Part shown: positions 22,533 through 29,311 of the stretch, piece after piece | Numbering within the stretch: position 1 is the first letter of the stretch | Layout of the letters: the number at the start of each line of letters is the position of its first letter | Source of the DNA: Bacteroidales bacterium UBA4814 | GTDB lineage: Bacteria > Bacteroidota > Bacteroidia > Bacteroidales > UBA7960 | DNA: 38,450 nt | Assembly (NCBI GenBank): GCA_002402465.1 | Contig: DHFW01000010.1 | Coordinates: 1 to 38,450, forward strand | Reading direction: 5' to 3' | Made by a program: the position numbers and the translations under genes | The notes under the pieces: model-generated | The model's input: the letters and a program-made list of their open reading frames with translations, nothing else | What the model was told of the DNA's origin: nothing | Database searches by the model: none

Positions 22533-25346
22533 GCCAAAATCTACCGGGCTGATGAACCTGAAAAAGTGCATGTTTCCAATAATATCAACACCAGTTGAAT
22601 AAAGCACATCCCGGGTGTTGTATCCAGGCCCTTCTTCGGGCTTTACCATGAATTTGGTATCGGCCCGGTCGACAAAAAAGTTGGCGCTGATTCGCTTCAG
22701 ATAAACCACCTGGGGTATGCTCAGGTCGGGATACCATAGCGGTAATGCATAATCGGCCGAAAGCATACTGACACGATCATCGAAGCGTTCCTTAATTCCA
22801 CGCGGATAATCGATAAGGTTTGGAAAATTGTAGTTCGCGGTGCCCTGCACCGGGGTGCCCGCATTCTTTTTTTGCCAGGCTGCTGACAAGCGCAGGGAGT
22901 GGTGCCGAAAAAAACCAGGAAAATAGGTAATGAGACGGGCCGAAAAAACGCTGCCCATATCAGCCCCTGAAAAAGGGGTGTGACGATAGTTCACATCCAC
23001 CACCTGGGCCCAGCGGGGGCGCAGGTCGCGCATTACCGAGCGCTGCTGCCGGTAGGCATAAAGGCGGTATTCGAGCGAGCGGATATCATTGCGCTGAAAA
23101 AAGTCAGGGCTGCCATCGGTTCTGCGCACATTGGTAAAGGCCAGGCGAGCCGAAGGGGTTACTCCATAAAACCACTCGTAATGCCTGAAAGAAAGCGGAA
23201 GGTTCAGACCAAGTTTAAAAGAGTTTTCCCGGAATTGAAAAGGATAGGAAACATTGTCCCTGATATATCTGGCCCGCCTGAGACCTGTGGCGGCTTTGAG
23301 GCTCACCACCGGGTACCAGCCCTGGTAGCTGTAATCGATTGAGTAGGTGCCCACCTCTTCATTCATGTCGTAGTCATAACCAACCACAGCCACCGAGGTA
23401 CTCAGCACATCCTGAAAATAAAGGGCAGCACCAGGCTTCACCTCCATATTGCCGGCATCGATATACATGGGTGACCAGGAATGAAGGTTGAACAAATTGG
23501 GAAATTTATAGTATGGGAGCACTTCTCTTTCTTGTCGAACCACCGTATTCCGTGTAACCAGAGATTGCTCTTGCCCGGCGATAACCTCATGAAACTTCAC
23601 GGAATGATCTTCAACTTTTTCCAGAGGCAGGCCCGATTTCAGTGCAATGGCTTCAGCCCTCGCAATGGCATATCCATCGGCGGTGTATTCTGACCAATAA
23701 ATAAATTTCTGCCCGGGGTGCACCACCGCATCCCTGGCACCATAGGCCGAAGCAATCACCTGGTCAATGGCTCCGGTTTCCATATCGAGCTGATATACCT
23801 TTTCAATTCCCGAAAAAGCCCCGGTAAAAAGCACCTTGCCATCGGGCGCAAATATTGGGCGGGAAATCTCGGTATGACCCGCATGAAAAAGTGTTTTAAT
23901 TTGCTGCGAAGTCAAATCGGCCATCACCAGGCGCTTTCCGCTCTCGTCGAGGGCAACAGCCAACAGGGCGTTGTTATCCGGGTGCCAGGCCGGGGTCATG
24001 AGAAAGGCATTTTCGGCGGTGGCAAGCTGGTTGATCACCTCCCCTGTATCGGCATTTATCACCACCAAGGAATACTGATTTTGATCGGTCACTTCAGCCA
24101 CGGCAATGAGCTTTCCATCGTACGATACGGAAGGAGCGAAGAAACGTGTCTGGCGCGTTAGCCTGCTGCGCTGCCTTGTTTCCATATCATAGACATGAAC
24201 TTCTGACCAGGAGCGATGCTCCCAGCGGGGATCGGTTCGCTGCTCGGTCCAGGCTATTTTTCCGGCCGCAGCCGAAAAGCCGTGGGCATTGATTAATCCG
24301 GGCGAAAAAAGCACCTCCTCACCCCCATACATGTCAATGGCCACCACCTGAGGTATTTCTCTCATACCAGTTTTTAGGGCCACCATCACCGAATCGTTCA
24401 CAAAGCTCGGATAACGATAGCTGGTAAACAGTTTGGATTGAGGAGTAATTAAAGTTCTGGGTGTGTGTTCATGGCGGGCATCCTGCTGTCGCCAGGCCGA
24501 ATCGAGCATTTCGAAAGTTTGCCGGTAGTGTTGAACCGCCGTAACCCCTGCATGCCTTTTCAAACCAAGTGAGAAAGGCACAAGGGTATAAGGGCGGTGA
24601 GCCACGTTATCCACAACTTTGTCCCAGATATCCTCGCCATATTGGGCACGGCCGGCGGCTACCAGCTGGTAGCCCAGCTCGTAATAATTGGGCACATAAT
24701 CCCTGAATGAGCCCATATAGGCCTTGTCGTAAGAGTATAGTCCTTTTTCGAGCACCTGCGCGCGCAAGCCCTGCTCAAACGCAGGCAACCGACCACGGCC
24801 ACTGTTCGAGAGGCCGGTTTCCACTGCCACGGCATCGCCTTCTACAAACCACATGGGCATAAAAAGCCCGAAGGAGATGCCCGCCGCCTGCTCGCCCATC
24901 ACATACGACAGCACCTTGGTAATCCCCTGGTTTAGCTTATCAACCTGCACCACGTGGCGAAACTCATGCACCACCAGCTGGTCGAGCCAGTCGTGCGAGT
25001 CATTGTCCTGGGGCGGGTTGGTAAACATTTCGAGGCGCCGTGGGGCCCACGATACAAAGCCGTTGGCAACCACGGTCTGATTGTGCAAAATGACCGAAAC
25101 CTTGCGGGGCTGATGGCCCAGGGTGCGCGAGGCAGCCAAATAGGCCACTTCGAGGGCATCGGCCACGTAAGTACCTTGATCCTCATACCCTTCAGGAAAA
25201 AGAACCTGGAAGTTCCCGGTGCGCACCTGCTTCCATTTCAGCGAGCCTGGGTCTTGGCCCCAGATAAAATACTGGGCATGGAGCAAGAAAGGGACCATCA
25301 GAAAAACCAGACCTATGGTTATGAATTTGAAATCATTTGCTCGCAT
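22464..25346 (-). CDS. Exported HExxH metallopeptidase-like / beta-propeller / outer-membrane barrel protein
   Basis: The 960-residue protein has a signal peptide (cut after HA, about residue 24). Residues 40-300 resemble an MA-clan peptidase domain: the zinc motif H127-E128-F-R-H131 is followed by WFVEGDAVAVET, whose E169 fits the third ligand. Residues about 310-600 carry TolB-like PD40 repeats (for example FAPSVSYDGKLIAVAEV, ISRPIFAPDGKVLFTG), predicting a beta-propeller. Residues about 640-960 look like a transmembrane beta-barrel, ending in the typical terminal Phe (LLFGINF). The layout suggests a surface or periplasmic peptidase domain and propeller held by a barrel. The substrate is unknown. 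The rluA-family gene ends 20 bases upstream on the same strand, so the two may be co-transcribed. Confidence 0.85.
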   Translation of the reverse strand: MRANDFKFITIGLVFLMVPFLLHAQYFIWGQDPGSLKWKQVRTGNFQVLFPEGYEDQGTYVADALEVAYLAASRTLGHQPRKVSVILHNQTVVANGFVSWAPRRLEMFTNPPQDNDSHDWLDQLVVHEFRHVVQVDKLNQGITKVLSYVMGEQAAGISFGLFMPMWFVEGDAVAVETGLSNSGRGRLPAFEQGLRAQVLEKGLYSYDKAYMGSFRDYVPNYYELGYQLVAAGRAQYGEDIWDKVVDNVAHRPYTLVPFSLGLKRHAGVTAVQHYRQTFEMLDSAWRQQDARHEHTPRTLITPQSKLFTSYRYPSFVNDSVMVALKTGMREIPQVVAIDMYGGEEVLFSPGLINAHGFSAAAGKIAWTEQRTDPRWEHRSWSEVHVYDMETRQRSRLTRQTRFFAPSVSYDGKLIAVAEVTDQNQYSLVVINADTGEVINQLATAENAFLMTPAWHPDNNALLAVALDESGKRLVMADLTSQQIKTLFHAGHTEISRPIFAPDGKVLFTGAFSGIEKVYQLDMETGAIDQVIASAYGARDAVVHPGQKFIYWSEYTADGYAIARAEAIALKSGLPLEKVEDHSVKFHEVIAGQEQSLVTRNTVVRQEREVLPYYKFPNLFNLHSWSPMYIDAGNMEVKPGAALYFQDVLSTSVAVVGYDYDMNEEVGTYSIDYSYQGWYPVVSLKAATGLRRARYIRDNVSYPFQFRENSFKLGLNLPLSFRHYEWFYGVTPSARLAFTNVRRTDGSPDFFQRNDIRSLEYRLYAYRQQRSVMRDLRPRWAQVVDVNYRHTPFSGADMGSVFSARLITYFPGFFRHHSLRLSAAWQKKNAGTPVQGTANYNFPNLIDYPRGIKERFDDRVSMLSADYALPLWYPDLSIPQVVYLKRISANFFVDRADTKFMVKPEEGPGYNTRDVLYSTGVDIIGNMHFFRFISPVDFGLRIYHLPNIDYTGFRLLFGINF

Positions 25347-25366
25347 TGCTTGTTCGCTGAGGTTTA

Positions 25367-26074
25367 TTAATGGCTCACCTCTTTTTCAAAAAACTGCCAA
25401 AGGGTATCTTGCGGAACCGGGGCCACAATATCAATATTTTCTTTTTTAACAGGATGCACAAAACTCAGCTTCCGGGCATGTAAATGGATGCTTCCGTCGG
25501 GATTGCTGCGATCAAAACCGTACTTCAGATCGCCTTTAATAGGGCAGCCGATGGCGGCCATTTGGGCGCGAATCTGATGGTGGCGGCCAGTAAGCAGTTC
25601 CACTTCGAGCAGGGCGTAGTTCTGCGCATGCTTCAGCACCTGGTATACCAGTTCAGCTTTTTTTGCACCCGGCGCTTTGGCATCAACCACATAAGATTTA
25701 TTCTGTTTCTCATTTTTCTGCAAGTAATGCTCCAACCGGCCGGTGGGCTCAGATGGCACATTCTTCACCACTGCCCAGTATTTTTTTGATACCTCTCGTG
25801 TTTTAAGCAACTCATTAAGCCGGGTCAGGGCCTTGGAAGTGCGGGCAAAAATAACCAGCCCGCTGGAGGGACGATCGATGCGGTGCACTACGCCAAGAAA
25901 AACATTGCCGGGCTTGTTGTATTTTTCGCCAATATATATCTTCAGCGCATCAACCAGGGGCTGGTCGCCGGTTTTGTCGCCCTGCACAATTTCTGAAGGC
26001 AGTTTGTTTACCACCACCATATGGTTGTCTTCAAAAAGAATGCGCTGCATCAGGTCTTGCTGGTCAATGGCCAT
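25367..26074 (-). CDS. RluA-family 23S/tRNA pseudouridine synthase
   Basis: This 235-residue enzyme isomerises uridine to pseudouridine in RNA. The RluA signature is HRIDRPSSGL with catalytic D67; the usual form is HRLDRxTSG. Other family blocks are VVNKLPSEIV, KKYWAVV, LLTGRHHQIRAQMAAIGCPIKGDLKYG and LHARKLSFVHP. There is no N-terminal S4 domain, so it is a small RluA/TruC-like member. The target position cannot be told from sequence. A promoter-like box lies about 54 bases before the start, and the rubrerythrin terminator lies just beyond it, so the gene begins its own transcript and may continue into the large peptidase-like gene. Confidence 0.92.
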   Translation of the reverse strand: MAIDQQDLMQRILFEDNHMVVVNKLPSEIVQGDKTGDQPLVDALKIYIGEKYNKPGNVFLGVVHRIDRPSSGLVIFARTSKALTRLNELLKTREVSKKYWAVVKNVPSEPTGRLEHYLQKNEKQNKSYVVDAKAPGAKKAELVYQVLKHAQNYALLEVELLTGRHHQIRAQMAAIGCPIKGDLKYGFDRSNPDGSIHLHARKLSFVHPVKKENIDIVAPVPQDTLWQFFEKEVSH

Positions 26075-26127
26075 ACTTTCGTTGCTTTCCCCGAAAGGGA
26101 AGAACCCTTGCGGAATAATACTATCAC

Positions 26128-26135
26128 CAAATTTA
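26128..26135 (-). promoter_or_regulatory. Probable promoter -7 box for the rluA-family gene
   Basis: On the minus strand the box reads TAAATTTG (TAnnTTTG), with a predicted start near 26121 and a leader of about 47 bases. It lies just past the T-tract of the upstream terminator. Confidence 0.45.
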
Positions 26136-26150
26136 TGAATAAAGTGCCAG

Positions 26151-26199
26151 AAAAAAGAAACCGCAACACCCTGACCATTATTTTTCAGTCGTGTTGCGG
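26151..26199 (-). terminator. Intrinsic terminator of the rubrerythrin-like gene
   Basis: On the minus strand a perfect 9-bp stem (CCGCAACAC, 26199-26191, pairing with 26169-26161) with a 21-base loop is followed by a T-rich run (TTTCTTTTTT, 26160-26151). It begins 24 bases after the gene's stop. Confidence 0.8.
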
Positions 26200-26222
26200 C
26201 TTCAGCTAAGTTTCATGCCCAA

Positions 26223-26729
26223 TTAGAAAGGCCAGAAATTATTGTCGTACCATACCTTTTCGGTCAGCTCCTTGTTCATCTCGATGAGCATTTTATGATG
26301 GCCCTTCTCCCAGTTGGCCAGCCAGTCGTAAAGCTCCTTTTCGTGGGCGTCGGTAGCCTCAGCAGCGCGGGCTGCATACACTTCAATCGACTTGGTTTCC
26401 ATGTCGATGGCGGCCGAAATAGCGGCTGCTTCAAAACCGGCTCCAGAAATATCCTTTTTCACCTTTTCCGAAAGGATCATATTGGCAATGGCATCCTCGC
26501 CCTCCGATTTCTGGAGCTCGAGCTTGTCGAATTTGCCCGACTTCTGATAGCTGACATACTGCTTCGAAAGAAATTCAATGTGCAGCTGTTCTTCTGTGGC
26601 CATGATATCGAAGATTTTGCGCACATCTTCGCTCTGGGTTTGTTCGGCCACCTTTTCGTATAGCGACTTACCTCTGTTCTCCATAATAATGGCCTGCTTT
26701 AAAATATCGGTAACCTTGTTGCTTTCCAT
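26223..26729 (-). CDS. Rubrerythrin-like ferritin-family protein
   Basis: The 168-residue protein is an all-helical four-helix bundle of the rubrerythrin/ferritin superfamily. Iron-ligand patterns are visible in both halves: E17 in IIMENRG and the EEQLH motif (E46, E47, H50) in the first, then DMETKSIEVY and ANWEKGHHKML in the second. It lacks the C-terminal rubredoxin domain of classical rubrerythrin, so if it acts as a peroxidase the electron donor must be separate. Such proteins usually protect anaerobes and microaerobes from peroxide in the cytosol. The gene stands alone between its own promoter-like box and a terminator. Confidence 0.9.
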   Translation of the reverse strand: MESNKVTDILKQAIIMENRGKSLYEKVAEQTQSEDVRKIFDIMATEEQLHIEFLSKQYVSYQKSGKFDKLELQKSEGEDAIANMILSEKVKKDISGAGFEAAAISAAIDMETKSIEVYAARAAEATDAHEKELYDWLANWEKGHHKMLIEMNKELTEKVWYDNNFWPF

Positions 26730-26767
26730 AAGTATATTTTTTTAATTTGAAATGATTTGTCCTGCAG

Positions 26768-26775
26768 CAAATTTA
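26768..26775 (-). promoter_or_regulatory. Probable promoter -7 box for the rubrerythrin-like gene
   Basis: On the minus strand the box reads TAAATTTG, the same octamer as at 26128-26135, with a predicted start near 26761 and a leader of about 32 bases. A Fur or PerR site was not recognised. Confidence 0.45.
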
Positions 26776-26877
26776 GCCTTTTTAGCGATTGAAGAAAATA
26801 TAAAAACAAAGAAAGGAGCAAAAATCAGCCTCTTTGGCTGGACAAAAATCCGTAATTTAGATGTTTAATTTTTTTGT

Positions 26878-28323
26878 ATGCAGTGGAATATTGAGAAGGC
26901 CCTTACGGAACTGTTTGTATCCTGGCAAAACCATACGCCCGATGAAATCCGGCCGCTGCCGCCCTCGGGGTCGAACCGCAGGTATTTTCGCATCACTTAC
27001 GGAAACGAGAGCTGCATCGGGGCCTTTAATCCCGACATCCGCGAGAACCAGGCTTTTCTGACCCTCTCGGCGCATTTCGAACGTCTGGGGCTTCCTGTTC
27101 CGAAAGTGCTTTCAACTGATGTGGATGGCTTGTGCTACCTGCTTACCGACCTGGGCGACACTACCCTGTTCTCATTGCTGCCTCGCGATCCGGCCGTAAA
27201 GATATTCAGCGAGCAAACCATGGAGCTTTACAAAAAATCCATCGACTGGCTGCCTGCCTTCCAGGTAAAGGGTGCCAGGGGGCTAGACTTCAGCATTTGC
27301 TACCCAAGGCATGCCTTCGACCGCCACTCTATGATGTGGGACCTTAACTATTTCAAATATTATTTTCTGAAAATATCGGGTATTGGCTTCGATGAGCAAA
27401 AGCTCGAAGACGACTTCGAGCTTTTTGCTGCCCACCTGGTGAGCGCGCCATCTGATTATTTTCTGTATCGCGACTTCCAGTCAAGAAATATCATGATGGT
27501 GGACGGCCAGCCCCATTTTATTGATTACCAGGGCGGGCGCCGCGGAGCCTTGCAATACGATGTGGCCTCGCTGCTTTTCGATGCCAAAGCCAACATTCCT
27601 TTTGAACAAAGGATTGAATTGCTCAACTATTATATTGAAAGCCTGAAGAAGTGGGTCGATGTGGACGAGGAGCGCTTTCGCGGATATTTTTACGATTTTG
27701 TATTGATGCGCATTTTGCAGGCCTTGGGTACTTATGGTTTCAGGGGCGGGGTTGAAAAGAAGGCCCTGTTCCTGCAAAGCGTACCCTATGCTCTTAAAAA
27801 CCTGCACTGGCTGGCCGAAAACGATTATCTGCCCAAAATTACTCCACACTTAAGCAGCCTGGTGGAAAAGATAGCCTCCACGTCCCCTTCAACCATTTTG
27901 CCAGCACCAGAAACCGGGCTCACCGTTCATATCCGCAGCTTCTCATACAAAAACGGCATTCCGCCCGATGAGTGGGGCAATGGCGGTGGCTTTGTGTTCG
28001 ATTGCCGCGCGCTGCCCAACCCCGGGCGATACTCCGAGTTCAAGGAGCTGACCGGCAAGGATGAGAAAGTGATCCGCTTTTTGCAAAAAGAGGACAGGGT
28101 AGCACAGTTTCTCGAGAACACCAAAAACCTGACCGATTACTCCGTGAAGAACTACCTCGAACGTGGCTTTACCAACTTGATGATCAGTTTTGGCTGCACC
28201 GGCGGGCAGCACCGCTCGGTTTACTGCGCCGAAGAGATGGCCCGTCACCTGGGCGAAAAATTTACTGTAAAAATTGACCTGCGGCACCGCGAAAGCCACA
28301 TGTGGCCAAAATCACAACAATAA
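26878..28323 (+). CDS. AmgK-like sugar kinase fused to a RapZ C-terminal domain
   Basis: This 481-residue protein joins two domains. Residues 1-310 are an aminoglycoside-phosphotransferase-fold kinase resembling AmgK, which phosphorylates N-acetylmuramate or GlcNAc at C1: SGSNRRYFRI near the start, LLTDLGDTTLF, the catalytic YRDFQSRNIM (D199) and FIDYQGG (D216). Residues 348-481 match the C-terminal domain of RapZ: FVFDCRALPNPG, LTGKDEKV and SFGCTGGQHRSVYCAEE (C440). In E. coli that domain binds glucosamine-6-phosphate and small RNAs controlling GlmS; the N-terminal P-loop half of RapZ is absent here. LPNP is followed by Gly, where I recall a His in E. coli. A MurU-like gene follows, supporting a role in peptidoglycan sugar recycling. 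Regulation by an amino-sugar phosphate is inferred. Confidence 0.9.
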   Translation: MQWNIEKALTELFVSWQNHTPDEIRPLPPSGSNRRYFRITYGNESCIGAFNPDIRENQAFLTLSAHFERLGLPVPKVLSTDVDGLCYLLTDLGDTTLFSLLPRDPAVKIFSEQTMELYKKSIDWLPAFQVKGARGLDFSICYPRHAFDRHSMMWDLNYFKYYFLKISGIGFDEQKLEDDFELFAAHLVSAPSDYFLYRDFQSRNIMMVDGQPHFIDYQGGRRGALQYDVASLLFDAKANIPFEQRIELLNYYIESLKKWVDVDEERFRGYFYDFVLMRILQALGTYGFRGGVEKKALFLQSVPYALKNLHWLAENDYLPKITPHLSSLVEKIASTSPSTILPAPETGLTVHIRSFSYKNGIPPDEWGNGGGFVFDCRALPNPGRYSEFKELTGKDEKVIRFLQKEDRVAQFLENTKNLTDYSVKNYLERGFTNLMISFGCTGGQHRSVYCAEEMARHLGEKFTVKIDLRHRESHMWPKSQQ

Positions 28324-28328
28324 TACCC

Positions 28329-28454
28329 ATGGGAAGCAAAAAGAAATGTGAATCCTCCAAAGGAGACAAGCCCAAGAAGGAAAAGTACAAATGCAAGAAA
28401 TGCGGTCTGACAGCTGAAAAGGAAAAGCATCTTTGTAAGCCAAAAGAGCTGTAA
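28329..28454 (+). CDS. 41-residue zinc-ribbon-like protein
   Basis: A short gene starts 5 bases after the kinase stop and ends 30 bases before the murU start. The product is highly basic (about one third Lys) and carries C22-x2-C25 in YKCKKCGLT, then H34-x-C36 in KHLCK, a plausible C2HC zinc site. The regular codon use, the tight spacing within the operon and the paired metal ligands make it likely to be real despite its length. I recognise no named family. A nucleic-acid or protein-binding role would suit a small lysine-rich zinc protein, and its position suggests a link to the AmgK-RapZ fusion. Confidence 0.6.
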   Translation: MGSKKKCESSKGDKPKKEKYKCKKCGLTAEKEKHLCKPKEL

Positions 28455-28484
28455 TTTTTTTGCCGAAACTGACGCCAACTTCCG

Positions 28485-29222
28485 ATGAAAGCCATGATAT
28501 TTGCAGCAGGCATCGGCACGCGCCTGCAACCCATAAGCCGTCACACTCCCAAAGCCCTTGTGGAATTGGGTGGCAAGCCCATGTTGCAAAGACTGGTCGA
28601 AAAACTCGTCCGCGCTGGTGCAACCCGCATTGTGATTAACATCCATCACCATCCTGAAAAAATGCGGGCATTTATTGAAAGGATTCACTTTCCGGGGATA
28701 GAAATCTTAATCTCGGACGAATCTGATGTGCTGCTCGACACCGGCGGAGGCCTGCTTAAAGCCGCCGGAATGCTCAAGGGCGATGAGCCCATTTTACTTC
28801 ATAATGTGGATGTGCTTTCCGATATCGACCTGGGCGCAATTGTTGCTTCGCATAATGAAACGGGAGCCCTGGCTACCCTTGCCGTAAGTCGGAGGAAAAC
28901 CTCAAGGTATTTTTTATGGGATAAGGGACAACTCGCAGGTTGGGAAAACACCGCCACCGGCCAAATAATTCTTTGCAAACCAGAGCCGGGGCAGCGGCTG
29001 GCAAGAAGGGCTTTCAGCGGCGTGCATATCATTAGCCCCCGGCTGCCCGGGCTCATAACCGAAACAGGCGTTTTTTCAATTAATGAGGTTTACCTTCGAC
29101 TGGCCCATACACAAAAAATAATGGCTTTTGAACACAGCCCGGAATACTGGGCCGACATTGGCACCCCCGAAAAATTGGAACAAGCCAGGACACTTTTTGA
29201 TCAGCATCCCGACCTTTTTTGA
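28485..29222 (+). CDS. murU: MurU-like sugar-1-phosphate nucleotidyltransferase
   Basis: The 245-residue enzyme has the GT-A-like fold of NDP-sugar pyrophosphorylases: AAGIGTRLQP (nucleotide loop, residues 7-16), PKALVELGGKPM (K23), LLDTGGGLLKA, HNVDVL with the metal-binding Asp, and a C-terminal YWADIGTPEKLEQA. Its size and motifs fit MurU, which makes UDP-MurNAc from MurNAc-1-phosphate and UTP. This lets cells reuse wall sugar while bypassing MurA and MurB. The AmgK-like kinase two genes upstream would supply the sugar 1-phosphate. It could instead act on another hexose-1-phosphate such as mannose-1-P (GTP donor); the neighbour favours MurU. Confidence 0.85.
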   Translation: MKAMIFAAGIGTRLQPISRHTPKALVELGGKPMLQRLVEKLVRAGATRIVINIHHHPEKMRAFIERIHFPGIEILISDESDVLLDTGGGLLKAAGMLKGDEPILLHNVDVLSDIDLGAIVASHNETGALATLAVSRRKTSRYFLWDKGQLAGWENTATGQIILCKPEPGQRLARRAFSGVHIISPRLPGLITETGVFSINEVYLRLAHTQKIMAFEHSPEYWADIGTPEKLEQARTLFDQHPDLF

Positions 29223-29311
29223 TTCTGCCCAAGAATAATTACCCCTTCCTTTCGGGTGATTCGGGAAAACTGAGTAATTTTCGGCAGTAAACCTAAATCA
29301 CACCAAGAGCT

